From NCBI GenBank assembly GCA_964563545.1, contig CAZLXB010000001.1, positions 1 through 64,000 on the forward strand: 64,000 nt of DNA, written 5' to 3'. This document shows, piece after piece, positions 24,099 through 32,761 of this stretch (the first letter of the stretch is position 1; the number at the start of each line of letters is the position of its first letter). Source of the DNA: Casp-actino8 sp964563545. GTDB lineage: Bacteria; Actinomycetota; Acidimicrobiia; Acidimicrobiales; Ilumatobacteraceae. The position numbers and the translations under genes are program-made. A model generated the notes under the pieces. It was not told where the DNA came from. It made no database searches and saw only the letters and a program-made list of their open reading frames with translations.

Positions 24099-24758
24099 TC
24101 ACCAAGTGTCCCAGTGAATGATCGAATCGGCCGCCGGACGCTGAGCCGGCTTGAAATCGGTTCCCTTGGTGAAAGCGAGCGGCGACAAACAAACCTGCTG
24201 CACGGTCTCGAATGGAATCCCGAGGACATCGGCGGCCTGCTGTTCCATCATCAGGTGCACCGTGGTCCAGGCCGTGCCGAGTCCGCGGGCGCGAGCGGCC
24301 AACATGAAACTCCACATGGCCGGAAGCACGTTGCCCATCAGCGACGACGTCATCATCCCGGGCGCGTTCTCGGCCCGGGCGCCGACGTTGCACGCAATCA
24401 CGAGAGCGGGTGCATCACCCATGTGGTCACCCAGATAGTCGGCCGAGTCGGCCGAACGCTGCTGCTGGGCGTTGGCCACGGACTCACCCTTGTCGATGCT
24501 GCGGATGTACACGCCGTCCATCGACTGGTAGATCGAGTAGCACTGGCGGTAGATATCTCCGATGGCCTTGCGCTTGGCCGGATCTTTCACGATCACGAAC
24601 TGCATGGTCATGTTGTTCGAGCCCGACGGCGACTGCATCGCAATCGACACGCATTCCCTGATCAGCTGATCGGGAACCTCGCGCGTGAAGTCGAGTCGCT
24701 TGCGAACCGCCCGCGTGGTCGAGAGAAGTTGGTCGGGGTCCAAGGGAAGCAGAGCCAT
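24099..24758 (-). CDS. nitroreductase family protein
   Basis: A 219-residue FMN-dependent oxidoreductase. The N-terminal helix has RAVRKRLDF and the FMN-binding segment SPSGSNNMTMQFVIV; the dimer core AMWSFMLAARARGLGTAWT and the end FKPAQRPAADSIIHWDTW are typical of the family. The physiological substrate is unknown. ATG 24758 follows TAGGGT by seven bases, so the message appears leaderless. It is the first gene of a two-gene unit with the methyltransferase. Confidence 0.85.
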   Translation of the reverse strand: MALLPLDPDQLLSTTRAVRKRLDFTREVPDQLIRECVSIAMQSPSGSNNMTMQFVIVKDPAKRKAIGDIYRQCYSIYQSMDGVYIRSIDKGESVANAQQQRSADSADYLGDHMGDAPALVIACNVGARAENAPGMMTSSLMGNVLPAMWSFMLAARARGLGTAWTTVHLMMEQQAADVLGIPFETVQQVCLSPLAFTKGTDFKPAQRPAADSIIHWDTW

Positions 24759-24765
24759 GGTCGTG

Positions 24766-24771
24766 ACCCTA
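24766..24771 (-). promoter_or_regulatory. -10 hexamer TAGGGT for the nitroreductase gene
   Basis: On the minus strand TAGGGT ends seven bases before ATG 24758, with no ribosome-binding site between them. Confidence 0.5.
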
Positions 24772-24840
24772 TCCCTGACACCCCGATCCGCCGTCGCCGG
24801 ATGACCCGATCGACCCGAGTCGTCGTGCGAGAATGTCCAC

Positions 24841-25692
24841 GTGTCCGACACTCTCCAAGGCCTGATCGACCTCCTCGACCTCGAACCGATCGAGGTCAAC
24901 ATCTTCCGCGGCCGTTCACCCCAGGAGAACCGGCAAAGAGTGTTCGGCGGTCAGGTGGCCGGTCAAGCGCTCGTGGCGGCGGGCCGCACGGTCGACGACC
25001 GTGATCGCCGCGTTCATTCGCTCCACGCATACTTCCTGCGACCCGGCGATCCCACTGCGCCGATCCTCTACGACGTCGACCGCATCCGCGACGGCCGCAG
25101 CTTCACCACGCGGCGAGTGGTCGCCATTCAGCACGGTCAGGCGATCTTCAATCTGCAGGCCTCGTTCCACGCTCCCGAAGAAGGCATGTCGCACCAGACC
25201 CCGATGCCCGAGGTTCCGGCAGCCGACACACTCCCCGACTTCAAGACGCGCATGGCTCCGCACAAGGAAATGCTCGGCGAGTGGTACGACCGACCCCGAC
25301 CCATCGATATTCGCTACGTCGAAGGTGACCCGATGTCGCGCTCACGCACACCTACCGACCGACAGCGCGTGTGGTTGCGCGCCGACGGAACTCTTCCCGA
25401 CGACCCCACACTCCACGCGTGCATCGTCACCTACGCAAGCGACATGACCCTGCTCGACACCACCCTCCTTCCGCACGGTCTCGCCTGGACCGACAACGTG
25501 CAGATGGCGAGCCTCGACCACGCCATGTGGTTCCATCGTTCGTTCCGGGCCGACGAGTGGCTTCTCTACGATCAGCACACCCCCACCACGTCGCACGCAC
25601 GAGGTCTGGCCGCCGGTTCGATCTACACCCACGATGGCCATCTGGCCATCAGCGTCGTTCAAGAAGGTCTCATCCGGCGCGAACGCCCGTGA
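24841..25692 (+). CDS. tesB: acyl-CoA thioesterase II
   Basis: A 283-residue double-hotdog enzyme that hydrolyses acyl-CoA to free acid and CoA. The N-terminal hotdog has RVFGGQVAGQALVAA and HSLHAYFLRPGD; the C-terminal hotdog has ACIVTYASDMTLLDTTLL, SLDHAMWFHR and the end HDGHLAISVVQEGLIR. The Asp/Gln/Thr catalytic set of TesB is consistent with D in SLDHAMW and T-Q nearby, though exact residues need an alignment. GTG 24841 follows GAGAAT by six bases. It converges on another enoyl-CoA hydratase. Confidence 0.92.
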   Translation: MSDTLQGLIDLLDLEPIEVNIFRGRSPQENRQRVFGGQVAGQALVAAGRTVDDRDRRVHSLHAYFLRPGDPTAPILYDVDRIRDGRSFTTRRVVAIQHGQAIFNLQASFHAPEEGMSHQTPMPEVPAADTLPDFKTRMAPHKEMLGEWYDRPRPIDIRYVEGDPMSRSRTPTDRQRVWLRADGTLPDDPTLHACIVTYASDMTLLDTTLLPHGLAWTDNVQMASLDHAMWFHRSFRADEWLLYDQHTPTTSHARGLAAGSIYTHDGHLAISVVQEGLIRRERP

Positions 25693-25694
25693 TC

Positions 25695-26501
25695 TCAGCG
25701 GCCGCGGAACGTCGGCGGCCGTTTCTCCAGGAACGCCCGCACACCTTCGCGGTGATCCTCGGTCGCGAAGAGTTCACCGAGATTGCGCGACACCCACGCA
25801 CCGAGTTCCTTCCAATCCGGGTCGAGGGTGGAGCGAAGGCCGGCTTTCAGGCGCTGCACGGCCAGTGGCGGATTGGCGGCGATCTTCGCGGCGAGTCCAA
25901 ATGCCGTGTCCATGAGGACATCGTGCGGAACCACTCGTGACACGAGTCCGATGTCGCGCGCGGTCGTTGCGTCGAACACATCACCGGTGAAGAGGATCTC
26001 GGCGGCCTTCTCGCGACCGACGAGTTGGGCCAGGCGTCCGAGCCCGGGCGCATCCGACACCAGACCACGGAGCACGAACAACTCGCCGAACTTGGCCTTC
26101 TCACTCGCCACACGAATGTCGGCCATGAGGGCCAGCTCCATCCCCCATCCGACCGCCGCTCCGTTGACGGCGGCGATCACGGGGACATCGGTATGGAGTA
26201 GAGCATCAGCGGCCGGCGTGAGCCGTGGGGTGCGATCGGTGAGAACGGGGGCCTTGCCCTCGGCTCCCCCACCCATCACCTGACGGACGTCGTCACCGCT
26301 GCAGAAGGCCGGATCGGAACCGGTGATCACCAAGCACCGGACCCCAAGGTCCGGGGCCTCGCGAACGTATCGCTCGAGATCGGCGTACATCGCGTGGGTC
26401 AGCGCATTGCGCGCCTCGGGTCGATCGAGAGTGATGACGCCGACATGATCGTCCAGAAGTGCGAAGCGGATTCCGCTCTCGTCACCGGACGGTGCCGACA
26501 T
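25695..26501 (-). CDS. enoyl-CoA hydratase/isomerase family protein
   Basis: A 268-residue crotonase-fold enzyme. It has LDRPEARNALTHAM, FCSGDDVRQV, and NGAAVGWGMELALMADIRVA at the active site, ending with the usual FLEKRPPTFRGR. Its place in beta-oxidation or side-chain degradation is uncertain. The ATG overlaps the mreB stop by one base (TGATG), so it is cotranscribed with mreB, an odd pairing of a cell-shape and a lipid gene. Confidence 0.88.
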   Translation of the reverse strand: MSAPSGDESGIRFALLDDHVGVITLDRPEARNALTHAMYADLERYVREAPDLGVRCLVITGSDPAFCSGDDVRQVMGGGAEGKAPVLTDRTPRLTPAADALLHTDVPVIAAVNGAAVGWGMELALMADIRVASEKAKFGELFVLRGLVSDAPGLGRLAQLVGREKAAEILFTGDVFDATTARDIGLVSRVVPHDVLMDTAFGLAAKIAANPPLAVQRLKAGLRSTLDPDWKELGAWVSRNLGELFATEDHREGVRAFLEKRPPTFRGR

Positions 26502-27505
26502 CAGCGACGCTGCCCCATGAACATGCGCTTCAACGCGTTGTAGTTCTCGATGCAGTGTCCGGCGCCCAGCACCACGGCCTCGAGTGGCATGTTCGACATG
26601 CGCACCGGAACCTGTGTCTCGCGTTCGATGCGATCGGCCAGACCACGCAACAAACCACCTCCACCGACGAGATACATGCCGCGCAGAAGGAAGTCCTGCG
26701 ACAACTCCGGCGGCGCCTTGGCGAGGCAACGCACCACCGACTGCACGATCTGCGAGACGACATCGTCGATCGCGTAGCGGATCTCTTCGGGTTTCAGGAT
26801 GACCGTCTTGGGAAGACCGGCCATGAGGTCGCGTCCGCTGACTTCGGCCTCCATCTCGTCGGGCGTCTCGGCCGCCGATCCGATGGCGACCTTGATCTCC
26901 TCGGCCGTGCGCTCACCGATCGCGATTCCGTGTTCACGACGGACGTAGTTCTGGATCGCGTTGTCGATGTCGAAACTTCCGACGCGAACTGCCTCGAGCG
27001 CGACGATGCCACCGAGGCTGATCACGGCGGTCTCGCTCGTTCCACCGCCGATGTCGATCACCATGTTGCCGAGTGGCTCGTCGATCGGCAGATTGGCCCC
27101 GATCGCGGCGGCCATCGGCTGCTCGATCAGTTGCGCATCGGCAGCGCCCGCCCGTCGGGCGGCATCGGTGACGGCGCGGCGCTCGACCTCGGTGATGGCC
27201 GAGGGGACGCAGATCACGACCTTGGGCCGGGTGAACCGTGAAACGCCCACACGCTGGAGCAACAGGCGGATCATCCGCTCGGTCACGTCGAAGTCGGTGA
27301 TCGCACCACCCCGGAGCGGCCGCACGGCCACGATGTATCCGGGTGTGCGACCGATCATGCTCCAGGCCTCGTGGCCGGTGGCCAGAACCTCACCCGTCTG
27401 GCGATTCAGGGCGATCACCGAAGGTTCGTTGAGGACGATGCCCCGACCCTGCATGTAGACGAGCGTGTTGGCCGTGCCGAGATCTATCGCGAGGTCACGC
27501 GCCAT
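26501..27505 (-). CDS. mreB: rod-shape actin homologue MreB
   Basis: A 334-residue bacterial actin that directs lateral wall synthesis. The phosphate-1 loop is DLGTANTLVYM at residues 8-18, the phosphate-2 loop VIDIGGGTSETAVISLGG, and the adenosine motif MYLVGGGGLLRGL. The length is normal. No mreC, mreD, rodA or pbp2 follows; the downstream gene is an enoyl-CoA hydratase and the upstream ones are a small membrane protein and moaE. The start overlaps the small membrane gene by 11 bases. Confidence 0.95.
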   Translation of the reverse strand: MARDLAIDLGTANTLVYMQGRGIVLNEPSVIALNRQTGEVLATGHEAWSMIGRTPGYIVAVRPLRGGAITDFDVTERMIRLLLQRVGVSRFTRPKVVICVPSAITEVERRAVTDAARRAGAADAQLIEQPMAAAIGANLPIDEPLGNMVIDIGGGTSETAVISLGGIVALEAVRVGSFDIDNAIQNYVRREHGIAIGERTAEEIKVAIGSAAETPDEMEAEVSGRDLMAGLPKTVILKPEEIRYAIDDVVSQIVQSVVRCLAKAPPELSQDFLLRGMYLVGGGGLLRGLADRIERETQVPVRMSNMPLEAVVLGAGHCIENYNALKRMFMGQRR

Positions 27506-27698
27506 GTTCGGTCTCCGTGATACTCGGTTGTGATTGCACTCGATCGATCACGTCCTGACGCGACTCCGTCGACAGCGCGTCGAGATGTCGACGGAACGAC
27601 GCCACGGCATCGTCGGAATTGGGACGACGTCGACTCGCCAAGAGCACGACGAAGACTGTCGCGCACACTGCGAGGACGGCGAAGAGTACGAAGGTCAT
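27495..27698 (-). CDS. small single-span membrane protein between moaE and mreB
   Basis: A 67-residue protein I cannot name. It has one N-terminal membrane helix (MTFVLFAVLAVCATVFVVLLA) and a charged cytosolic tail (RRRPNSDDAVASFRRHLDAL). Its start overlaps the moaE stop in an ATGA and its end overlaps mreB by 11 bases, so it is translated as part of the moaE-mreB operon. Its position just before mreB makes a membrane role linked to MreB possible but unproven. Confidence 0.7.
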   Translation of the reverse strand: MTFVLFAVLAVCATVFVVLLASRRRPNSDDAVASFRRHLDALSTESRQDVIDRVQSQPSITETEHGA

Positions 27699-28201
27699 CG
27701 GGCGCCTGTTTCGTCGAGGCTCGCGACCTGCGAGGGTTCGGTCACGACCGACGCGCCGGTTCCCCACGCCGAACCACCGGACCATTCTTCGTGCTTCCAG
27801 ATCGGAGACCCCGACTTGAGAGCGTCGATGGCGAAGCGAGCCGCCGCGAACGCCTCCGGACGATGGGGAGCGGACACAACGGCGAGGACCGAACTCTCTC
27901 CGAGTTCGAGCCGGCCCACGCGGTGCAGTAACGCGATGCGCCCGACATCGGGCCAGCGAACCCGAACCTCGTCGGCGATGGCCCGGAAGCTCGGAAGAAC
28001 TTGTTCGTCGTACGCCTCGTAGTCGAGATGCGTCACTCCGTCGCGCCGCTCACCATTCTCCTCGGCATGGTCGCGAACGGTTCCCGAGAAGAGAACCACG
28101 GCACCGCAGTCGCCGCGCACCGCCCAGTCGTACACGTCGCCGACGGACAAAGGATCAGGAGTGAGTGCGAACCAGTGATCGGCATTCTTCTCGCTCGGCA
28201 C
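27695..28201 (-). CDS. moaE: molybdopterin synthase catalytic subunit MoaE
   Basis: A 168-residue subunit that inserts sulfur into precursor Z to make molybdopterin. The MoaE core is clear: CGAVVLFSGTVRDHAEENG, HLDYEAYDEQ, RIALLHRVGRLELGESSVLAVVSAPHRPEAF and the catalytic-lysine segment PIWKHEEW. The C-terminal tail (SVVTEPSQVASLDETGAR) is lineage-specific. GTG 28201 is supported by TACCAT six bases upstream, against the longer ATG 28249. The molybdenum enzyme at 13.0-13.6 kb is a possible client. The partner MoaD is not in the window. Confidence 0.92.
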   Translation of the reverse strand: MPSEKNADHWFALTPDPLSVGDVYDWAVRGDCGAVVLFSGTVRDHAEENGERRDGVTHLDYEAYDEQVLPSFRAIADEVRVRWPDVGRIALLHRVGRLELGESSVLAVVSAPHRPEAFAAARFAIDALKSGSPIWKHEEWSGGSAWGTGASVVTEPSQVASLDETGAR

Positions 28202-28207
28202 GCTTCG

Positions 28208-28213
28208 ATGGTA
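28208..28213 (-). promoter_or_regulatory. -10 hexamer TACCAT for the moaE-mreB operon
   Basis: On the minus strand TACCAT ends six bases before GTG 28201. This decides between GTG 28201 and the in-frame ATG 28249. Confidence 0.55.
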
Positions 28214-28282
28214 CCGGTAGATCGTGGCCGGTGGTCGGCCCGCGAACACCTACGGAAAGAACTTCACTATCCTGCGGTACTC

Positions 28283-29071
28283 GTGGGCCCCAATGACGAT
28301 CCGAGATCGGATGATCCGTCGTCGGAGTCGCTGCCCGATCTTCCCCCGGCCCCGCTTCCGGCTCATGAGCGCGTGTGGCGCCACCCGTCCGAAGTCGGCG
28401 CGTCCACGGCGACACTCGCCGACACCGAACCGCCGCTGAAAGCGGCTGGGCGCGGAGTCGTAGCCGCTTCGATGCTCATCGGCATCGGTGTCGTGTCGGC
28501 ATTGTTGATCATCGCCCGACCGACCGATGGCGATGCGAATGCGCGCGACGTGATCCGACTCACGAGCGAAGACATCGATGTCGCGAGCGTCGGCGTCGCC
28601 GAGGGCGACGAACGCCCGATGGCGGTGATGGTGAACGATGGACCACTTCTCATCACCACGTCGATCGCCGTGGGCGACCGCCAGAGAATCACGGTCCGTC
28701 TGACCGATGGTGGAATCCACGAAGCCGACGTGGTTCACGTGGACCAACGAGCTTCGGTCGCACTTCTCGTCCTCACTGCCGCCGCCGACCAGACCCTGAA
28801 CTCGATTCCCGATGCGCGCGCAGTCCGACTCGGACAAGAAGTGATCGTCCTCACCGAGACGCCCCACCGTCTACGAGTGATCTCCTACGACGAGAACGAG
28901 ATGCTCGAGTTGGGTCTGGCCGATCTCGACCCGGACGATGTGGTGGAAGGTGCACCGGTGATCGATCGAGCGGGTCGACTCGTCGGCTTGTGCACGCACA
29001 CCGTCGATGGGATCGTCGTGATTCCGATCGAACTCGTCGCGCAAGCCCTCGGCGAGATCGCAGGACGCTGA
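28283..29071 (+). CDS. membrane-anchored serine-protease-like protein
   Basis: A 262-residue protein with a cytosolic N-terminus carrying LPAHERVWRHPSEVG, a motif seen in front of many actinobacterial trypsin-like proteases, one membrane helix (VVAASMLIGIGVVSALLIIA) and an extracytoplasmic domain. That domain has the rhythm of a trypsin-like fold (LLITTSIAVGD, ASVALLVL, GAPVIDRAGRLVGLCTH), but no catalytic His-Asp-Ser set can be seen: the position expected for GNSGG reads EGAPV. It may therefore be an inactive, ligand-binding relative. GTG 28283 follows TATCCT by nine bases. Confidence 0.65.
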   Translation: MGPNDDPRSDDPSSESLPDLPPAPLPAHERVWRHPSEVGASTATLADTEPPLKAAGRGVVAASMLIGIGVVSALLIIARPTDGDANARDVIRLTSEDIDVASVGVAEGDERPMAVMVNDGPLLITTSIAVGDRQRITVRLTDGGIHEADVVHVDQRASVALLVLTAAADQTLNSIPDARAVRLGQEVIVLTETPHRLRVISYDENEMLELGLADLDPDDVVEGAPVIDRAGRLVGLCTHTVDGIVVIPIELVAQALGEIAGR

Positions 29072-29084
29072 TACTCGAACGTCT

Positions 29085-30128
29085 TCAGCGTCGTCGACGC
29101 CACCACAGCACCACACCGACGATCGCAGCCGTCAACACTGCGACCATGCCACCGAGAGCCAATTCCTGACGGCGTTTCGGGGTCAGCATCGTCCACCACT
29201 TGGCCTCGGTGCCCTCCACGAAACTCTGCTCGTTGGTCACGGTCGGGGCCCAGCCCTCGGCTCGCAGGCGACCGTTCGACACGAGCCACGGCGACCGAAC
29301 ATAGGGCCGAAGTCCGGGAGGGATCGGACCCCGCTGAAAGCGCCACCGCAGGTCACCGACCACTTCGGCCACCCGATCGGGTAGCCGGAGTCGGGGAGCC
29401 ATGCCCCACAGCGAACGCACTCGCGAACCGGGTACATGGCCGTCCGGGGCCACGTTGAACACACCACTCAGACCGCGCTCGACCACCAATACGACGGCCG
29501 ACGCAAGATCGTCGAGATGCAAGAACTGTGCCGGGACATCGTCTTCGCCCAGACGTCCGCCCATACCGGCCGCCAAAGCGCGCACGAGTGACGACGTACC
29601 GTCGGCGGCCATGGCCGGTACCGGTCGCAGGATGCACGTCGTACGCGATTCATCGGCTCGACCCCAGTCGTCGACCATCTGCTCGACCGTCGCCAACTGA
29701 CGCGCGAAGGCGAAGCCGAAATCGGGACGAAGCGCGGCGTCTTCGGTGAGCGGCACGGGATTGTTGGGCCACGCTCCGTACACCATGGCCGACGACAGAA
29801 GGACGAAGTGTCGAGTGCGATGGAGCGTCGCGCCGGCGAGGACCTCGGGAGTTCCCACGACCGCGCTGCGTCCACGCGATGCCAAAGCGTCGTGATCGCC
29901 GGGAGCCAAGTGGACGATCACATCGCAATCCTCGTGATCGGCGAGTTCGACGAGGTCCGTCCGACCGCGTTCGATCTCACGAACATCGAAAGAACCCGAC
30001 TCGCGCAGGCGTTCCACCACCCGACGTCCGAGGGGCCACGAGGCGCCGGTCACGAGTACCACCCGGGAGCGGTGATCGGCGACTGTGCTCGTGTGCGCCC
30101 GATCCTCGTGAGTGACGTCGAGCGACAT
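29085..30128 (-). CDS. NAD-dependent epimerase/dehydratase family protein
   Basis: A 347-residue extended short-chain dehydrogenase. The N-terminal Rossmann loop is VLVTGASWPLGRRV, and the later VLLSSAMVYGAWPNN gives the Ser and Tyr of the active site, although the expected Y-x3-K lysine is not obvious. A C-terminal membrane helix (LALGGMVAVLTAAIVGVVLWW) anchors it, an uncommon feature. The substrate is unknown; the family acts on sugar nucleotides and related ketones. TAGCGT lies seven bases before ATG 30128. Confidence 0.75.
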   Translation of the reverse strand: MSLDVTHEDRAHTSTVADHRSRVVLVTGASWPLGRRVVERLRESGSFDVREIERGRTDLVELADHEDCDVIVHLAPGDHDALASRGRSAVVGTPEVLAGATLHRTRHFVLLSSAMVYGAWPNNPVPLTEDAALRPDFGFAFARQLATVEQMVDDWGRADESRTTCILRPVPAMAADGTSSLVRALAAGMGGRLGEDDVPAQFLHLDDLASAVVLVVERGLSGVFNVAPDGHVPGSRVRSLWGMAPRLRLPDRVAEVVGDLRWRFQRGPIPPGLRPYVRSPWLVSNGRLRAEGWAPTVTNEQSFVEGTEAKWWTMLTPKRRQELALGGMVAVLTAAIVGVVLWWRRRR

Positions 30129-30135
30129 GGGCAGG

Positions 30136-30141
30136 ACGCTA
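30136..30141 (-). promoter_or_regulatory. -10 hexamer TAGCGT for the epimerase gene
   Basis: On the minus strand TAGCGT ends seven bases before ATG 30128 and no ribosome-binding site is seen. Confidence 0.5.
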
Positions 30142-30171
30142 GTCCGCCGTCCACTCGGCGAGTGTCGCACC

Positions 30172-30177
30172 TAGGCT
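30172..30177 (+). promoter_or_regulatory. -10 hexamer TAGGCT for the DUF2342 gene
   Basis: TAGGCT ends seven bases before GTG 30185, the leaderless arrangement, 30 bases from the divergent TAGCGT. Confidence 0.5.
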
Positions 30178-30184
30178 TCCCCTC

Positions 30185-31384
30185 GTGAACGCCGACCATC
30201 CCGATGCCTTCGGCGGATCCGACGACGAGTCGAATCCCTTCGCCGGCCTCCCGATCTTCGGCGACATCATGAAGATGTTCGGCGCACAAGGCCCGATCCA
30301 ATGGGACACCGCCCGCCAGATCGCCCTCGTCTCGGCCACCGGCGGCAAATCAGAACCCAACCCCGATCCCGCGGCGCGAGTCGCCTTCGTGGAACTCGCG
30401 CGCATCGTCGCGCGTCAGGTTCAGATCGCCACCGGTCGCGAGGACGCAAGCCTCGAACGCGAACCCGATGTCGTGACGCGCACGATCTGGGCTCAACGCA
30501 CGCTCGACGACTACCACCCGCTCTTCAACGACCTCGCGACTTCACTGGCCGCGCGCCCACCTTCCGATGACGAAGGCGACCCCTTCGCCTCGATGTTCGC
30601 CAACCTGACCGGGATGCTCGCGCCGATGATGATGGGTATGACCGTCGGCTCGATGGTCGGGCTTCTCGCCAAGAAGTCACTCGGACAGTACGACCTACCG
30701 ATTCCGCGACGAACCGGTTCGATGCCGATGTTCATCATCGCCAACATCGACGACTTCGCCGACGAATGGAGCCTCCCCCGCGACGACGTGCGCATGTGGA
30801 CACTCATCAACGAATTGTCGATGCACGCCGTGATCACGATTCCACACGTCTCGGAGCGGCTCGACTCGCTGATTCGCCGCCATGCGGCGGGCTTCCGACC
30901 GAATCCCTCGGCCCTCACCGACAAGTTGCAGAGTCTCGACATCGAGAATCCGATGGATGCCATGCAGTCACTGCAAGCCGTCCTCGGCGATCCCGAAGTG
31001 CTGCTCGGCGCGGTGCGATCGACCGAGCAGGACGCGCTTCAGCCCGATCTCGACACGATCGTCTCCCTCGTTCTCGGCTGGGCCGATCATCTGGCCGATC
31101 AGGTCGGAGTGCGGGTGCTCGGCAACCCGTCGCGCCTCGCCGAGGCGGCGCGCCGGCGACGGGTGGAGTCGGGCGAGGAAACTGCGTTCGTCGAGAAACT
31201 TCTCGGGCTGCGCATCGATCGTCATCGCGTGGAGAAGGGACGTTCGTTCGTCGAAGGCGTGATCGAACGTGTCGGTAACGGCGGACTCGATCCGCTCTAC
31301 ACGCGAGCCGATTCGATTCCGACCGTCTCCGAACTCGAGGCACCCGGGCTGTGGTTGGCCCGTATCGACATCAGCGGCGCCTGA
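30185..31384 (+). CDS. DUF2342/Zincin_2 family protein (putative metalloprotease fold)
   Basis: A 399-residue actinobacterial protein of the family linked by genome context with F420 biosynthesis. It matches the family in its N-terminal helix bundle (DTARQIALVSATGG), a glycine/methionine-rich hydrophobic patch (MLAPMMMGMTVGSMVGLLAKK), and the end FVEGVIERVGNGGLDPLYTRADSIPTVSEL. Where the zincin HExxH would lie, residues 209-214 read NELSMH, so the first metal-binding histidine is absent. Peptidase activity is therefore doubtful. It overlaps the convergent MFS gene by 14 bases. Confidence 0.82.
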   Translation: MNADHPDAFGGSDDESNPFAGLPIFGDIMKMFGAQGPIQWDTARQIALVSATGGKSEPNPDPAARVAFVELARIVARQVQIATGREDASLEREPDVVTRTIWAQRTLDDYHPLFNDLATSLAARPPSDDEGDPFASMFANLTGMLAPMMMGMTVGSMVGLLAKKSLGQYDLPIPRRTGSMPMFIIANIDDFADEWSLPRDDVRMWTLINELSMHAVITIPHVSERLDSLIRRHAAGFRPNPSALTDKLQSLDIENPMDAMQSLQAVLGDPEVLLGAVRSTEQDALQPDLDTIVSLVLGWADHLADQVGVRVLGNPSRLAEAARRRRVESGEETAFVEKLLGLRIDRHRVEKGRSFVEGVIERVGNGGLDPLYTRADSIPTVSELEAPGLWLARIDISGA

Positions 31385-32717
31385 TCCGCCGCCGAACCAG
31401 AGTGGCCAGACCGAGAGGCTCGTCGAGACCCTTGGCGACCTGTGACAGACCGAACCAGTAGGCGGCGCCACCGGAGATACCGAGGCCGGCGACGATGGCG
31501 AAACCGACCACACCCGGCAATTTCAAGACGACGGGTACGAGTCCGGCGCCGACCCACATGAGTTGGAAGCGAGTGTGGAAGTTGGCCAACGCGCGACCTC
31601 GGTTGGCATCAGGTGCATCGCGTTGGACGATCGTCTCGAAGGCCATGTTGCCGATGGCCGCGGCGTAGTTGACCGCAGCGGCCATGAGGAGAGCCACGAT
31701 CGTCGTCGTGGCGATCGACGTGACCACACCGAAGACACCGATGATGACGAGTGCCAGCACCATCAGGCTCTCCACTTGACGGAAGCGCTTGAGTCCTCGC
31801 GCGCTGAGGTTGCCAAGAAGTGTGCCGACCGCGGCCAGACTCACCGCCACCCCGAACCACATCGTGCCGAACTGCGGGCCGAAGTGGTACTCGACCACCT
31901 TCCAACGGCCATTGGGTGCCACCCCGACCACCTGCGAGCGCTCCGGATCGGCGAACCAGAAGGCCAAGTGGAAGAAAAGGAAACCGACACTCGCCCGCAC
32001 GAGCCCCATTGCCGAGGCCGCGATCACGACACCGGCCTGACGTAGTTCACGGATCTCGAGTTCGGCGGCCTCCTCACGCGCGACCTGACGCTTCGGGATA
32101 CGAAGCGCAGCCATGGTGGCGAGCACGAAGACGATCCCGCCGAACACCAGAGTGACCTGGGCCGAGATCAGGCTCAGCACGCCGGCCGGTACCGCCGCCA
32201 CGAACCCGACGATGCCAGCTGTGACGCCGAGCTTGGCATTGGCCTCGACGAGATCGGCCTCGTTCTTGGTGAGCGTGGGGAGCATCGCCGACTTCGATAC
32301 GGCATATGTCTTGTTGAGGACCATGGCCAGAAAGGCCAAGGGGAAGAGGAAGAGCGAGTCGAGTTGCGACACCATGAGGAACATGACCGCAGCTCGCAAG
32401 GCCGCGATCATGACGACCAGGAGTCGACGGCCGCCCGGCATGCGATCGATCACCGGCCCGATGAAACGACCGAGCACGATGAACGGCGCGAAGCTCACGG
32501 CCAGGAAGAGGATCACCCGACTGCGGGCTTCACCGGGTGTGATCGAGAGGAAGAGCGAGTCGGCGAGGGCCACCGCCATGCTCGCCTCACCAGCGGCCAT
32601 GAGAGCGTGCACACGGACGAGACGCGTGAAGGGCGAAGCGACGATGCGATGCTGATGCTTGGGCGGCACGTAGTCGGCTCCGCGGCCCCGGCCCGGCAAC
32701 TGCTTGTCGTCGCTCAC
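31371..32717 (-). CDS. MFS transporter
   Basis: A 448-residue carrier with about twelve membrane helices. The N-terminal cytosolic tail (KQLPGRGRGADYVPPKHQHRI) precedes a helix with SFAPFIVLGRFIGPVIDRMPGGRR, the MFS loop 2-3 motif; a long central loop contains a charged IPKRQVAREEAAELEIREL segment. The substrate is unknown. GTG 32717 follows TACGAT by six bases, so it has its own promoter although it lies 44 bases downstream of regX3 in the same direction. Being next to the phosphate regulon, a link to phosphate is possible but not shown. Confidence 0.82.
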   Translation of the reverse strand: MSDDKQLPGRGRGADYVPPKHQHRIVASPFTRLVRVHALMAAGEASMAVALADSLFLSITPGEARSRVILFLAVSFAPFIVLGRFIGPVIDRMPGGRRLLVVMIAALRAAVMFLMVSQLDSLFLFPLAFLAMVLNKTYAVSKSAMLPTLTKNEADLVEANAKLGVTAGIVGFVAAVPAGVLSLISAQVTLVFGGIVFVLATMAALRIPKRQVAREEAAELEIRELRQAGVVIAASAMGLVRASVGFLFFHLAFWFADPERSQVVGVAPNGRWKVVEYHFGPQFGTMWFGVAVSLAAVGTLLGNLSARGLKRFRQVESLMVLALVIIGVFGVVTSIATTTIVALLMAAAVNYAAAIGNMAFETIVQRDAPDANRGRALANFHTRFQLMWVGAGLVPVVLKLPGVVGFAIVAGLGISGGAAYWFGLSQVAKGLDEPLGLATLVRRRIRRR

Positions 32718-32723
32718 GTGGTC

Positions 32724-32729
32724 ATCGTA
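32724..32729 (-). promoter_or_regulatory. -10 hexamer TACGAT for the MFS transporter gene
   Basis: On the minus strand TACGAT ends six bases before GTG 32717 in the short space after regX3. Confidence 0.55.
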
Positions 32730-32761
32730 GATGTCGACACCGTCAGCGACGGGGAGGTCGG

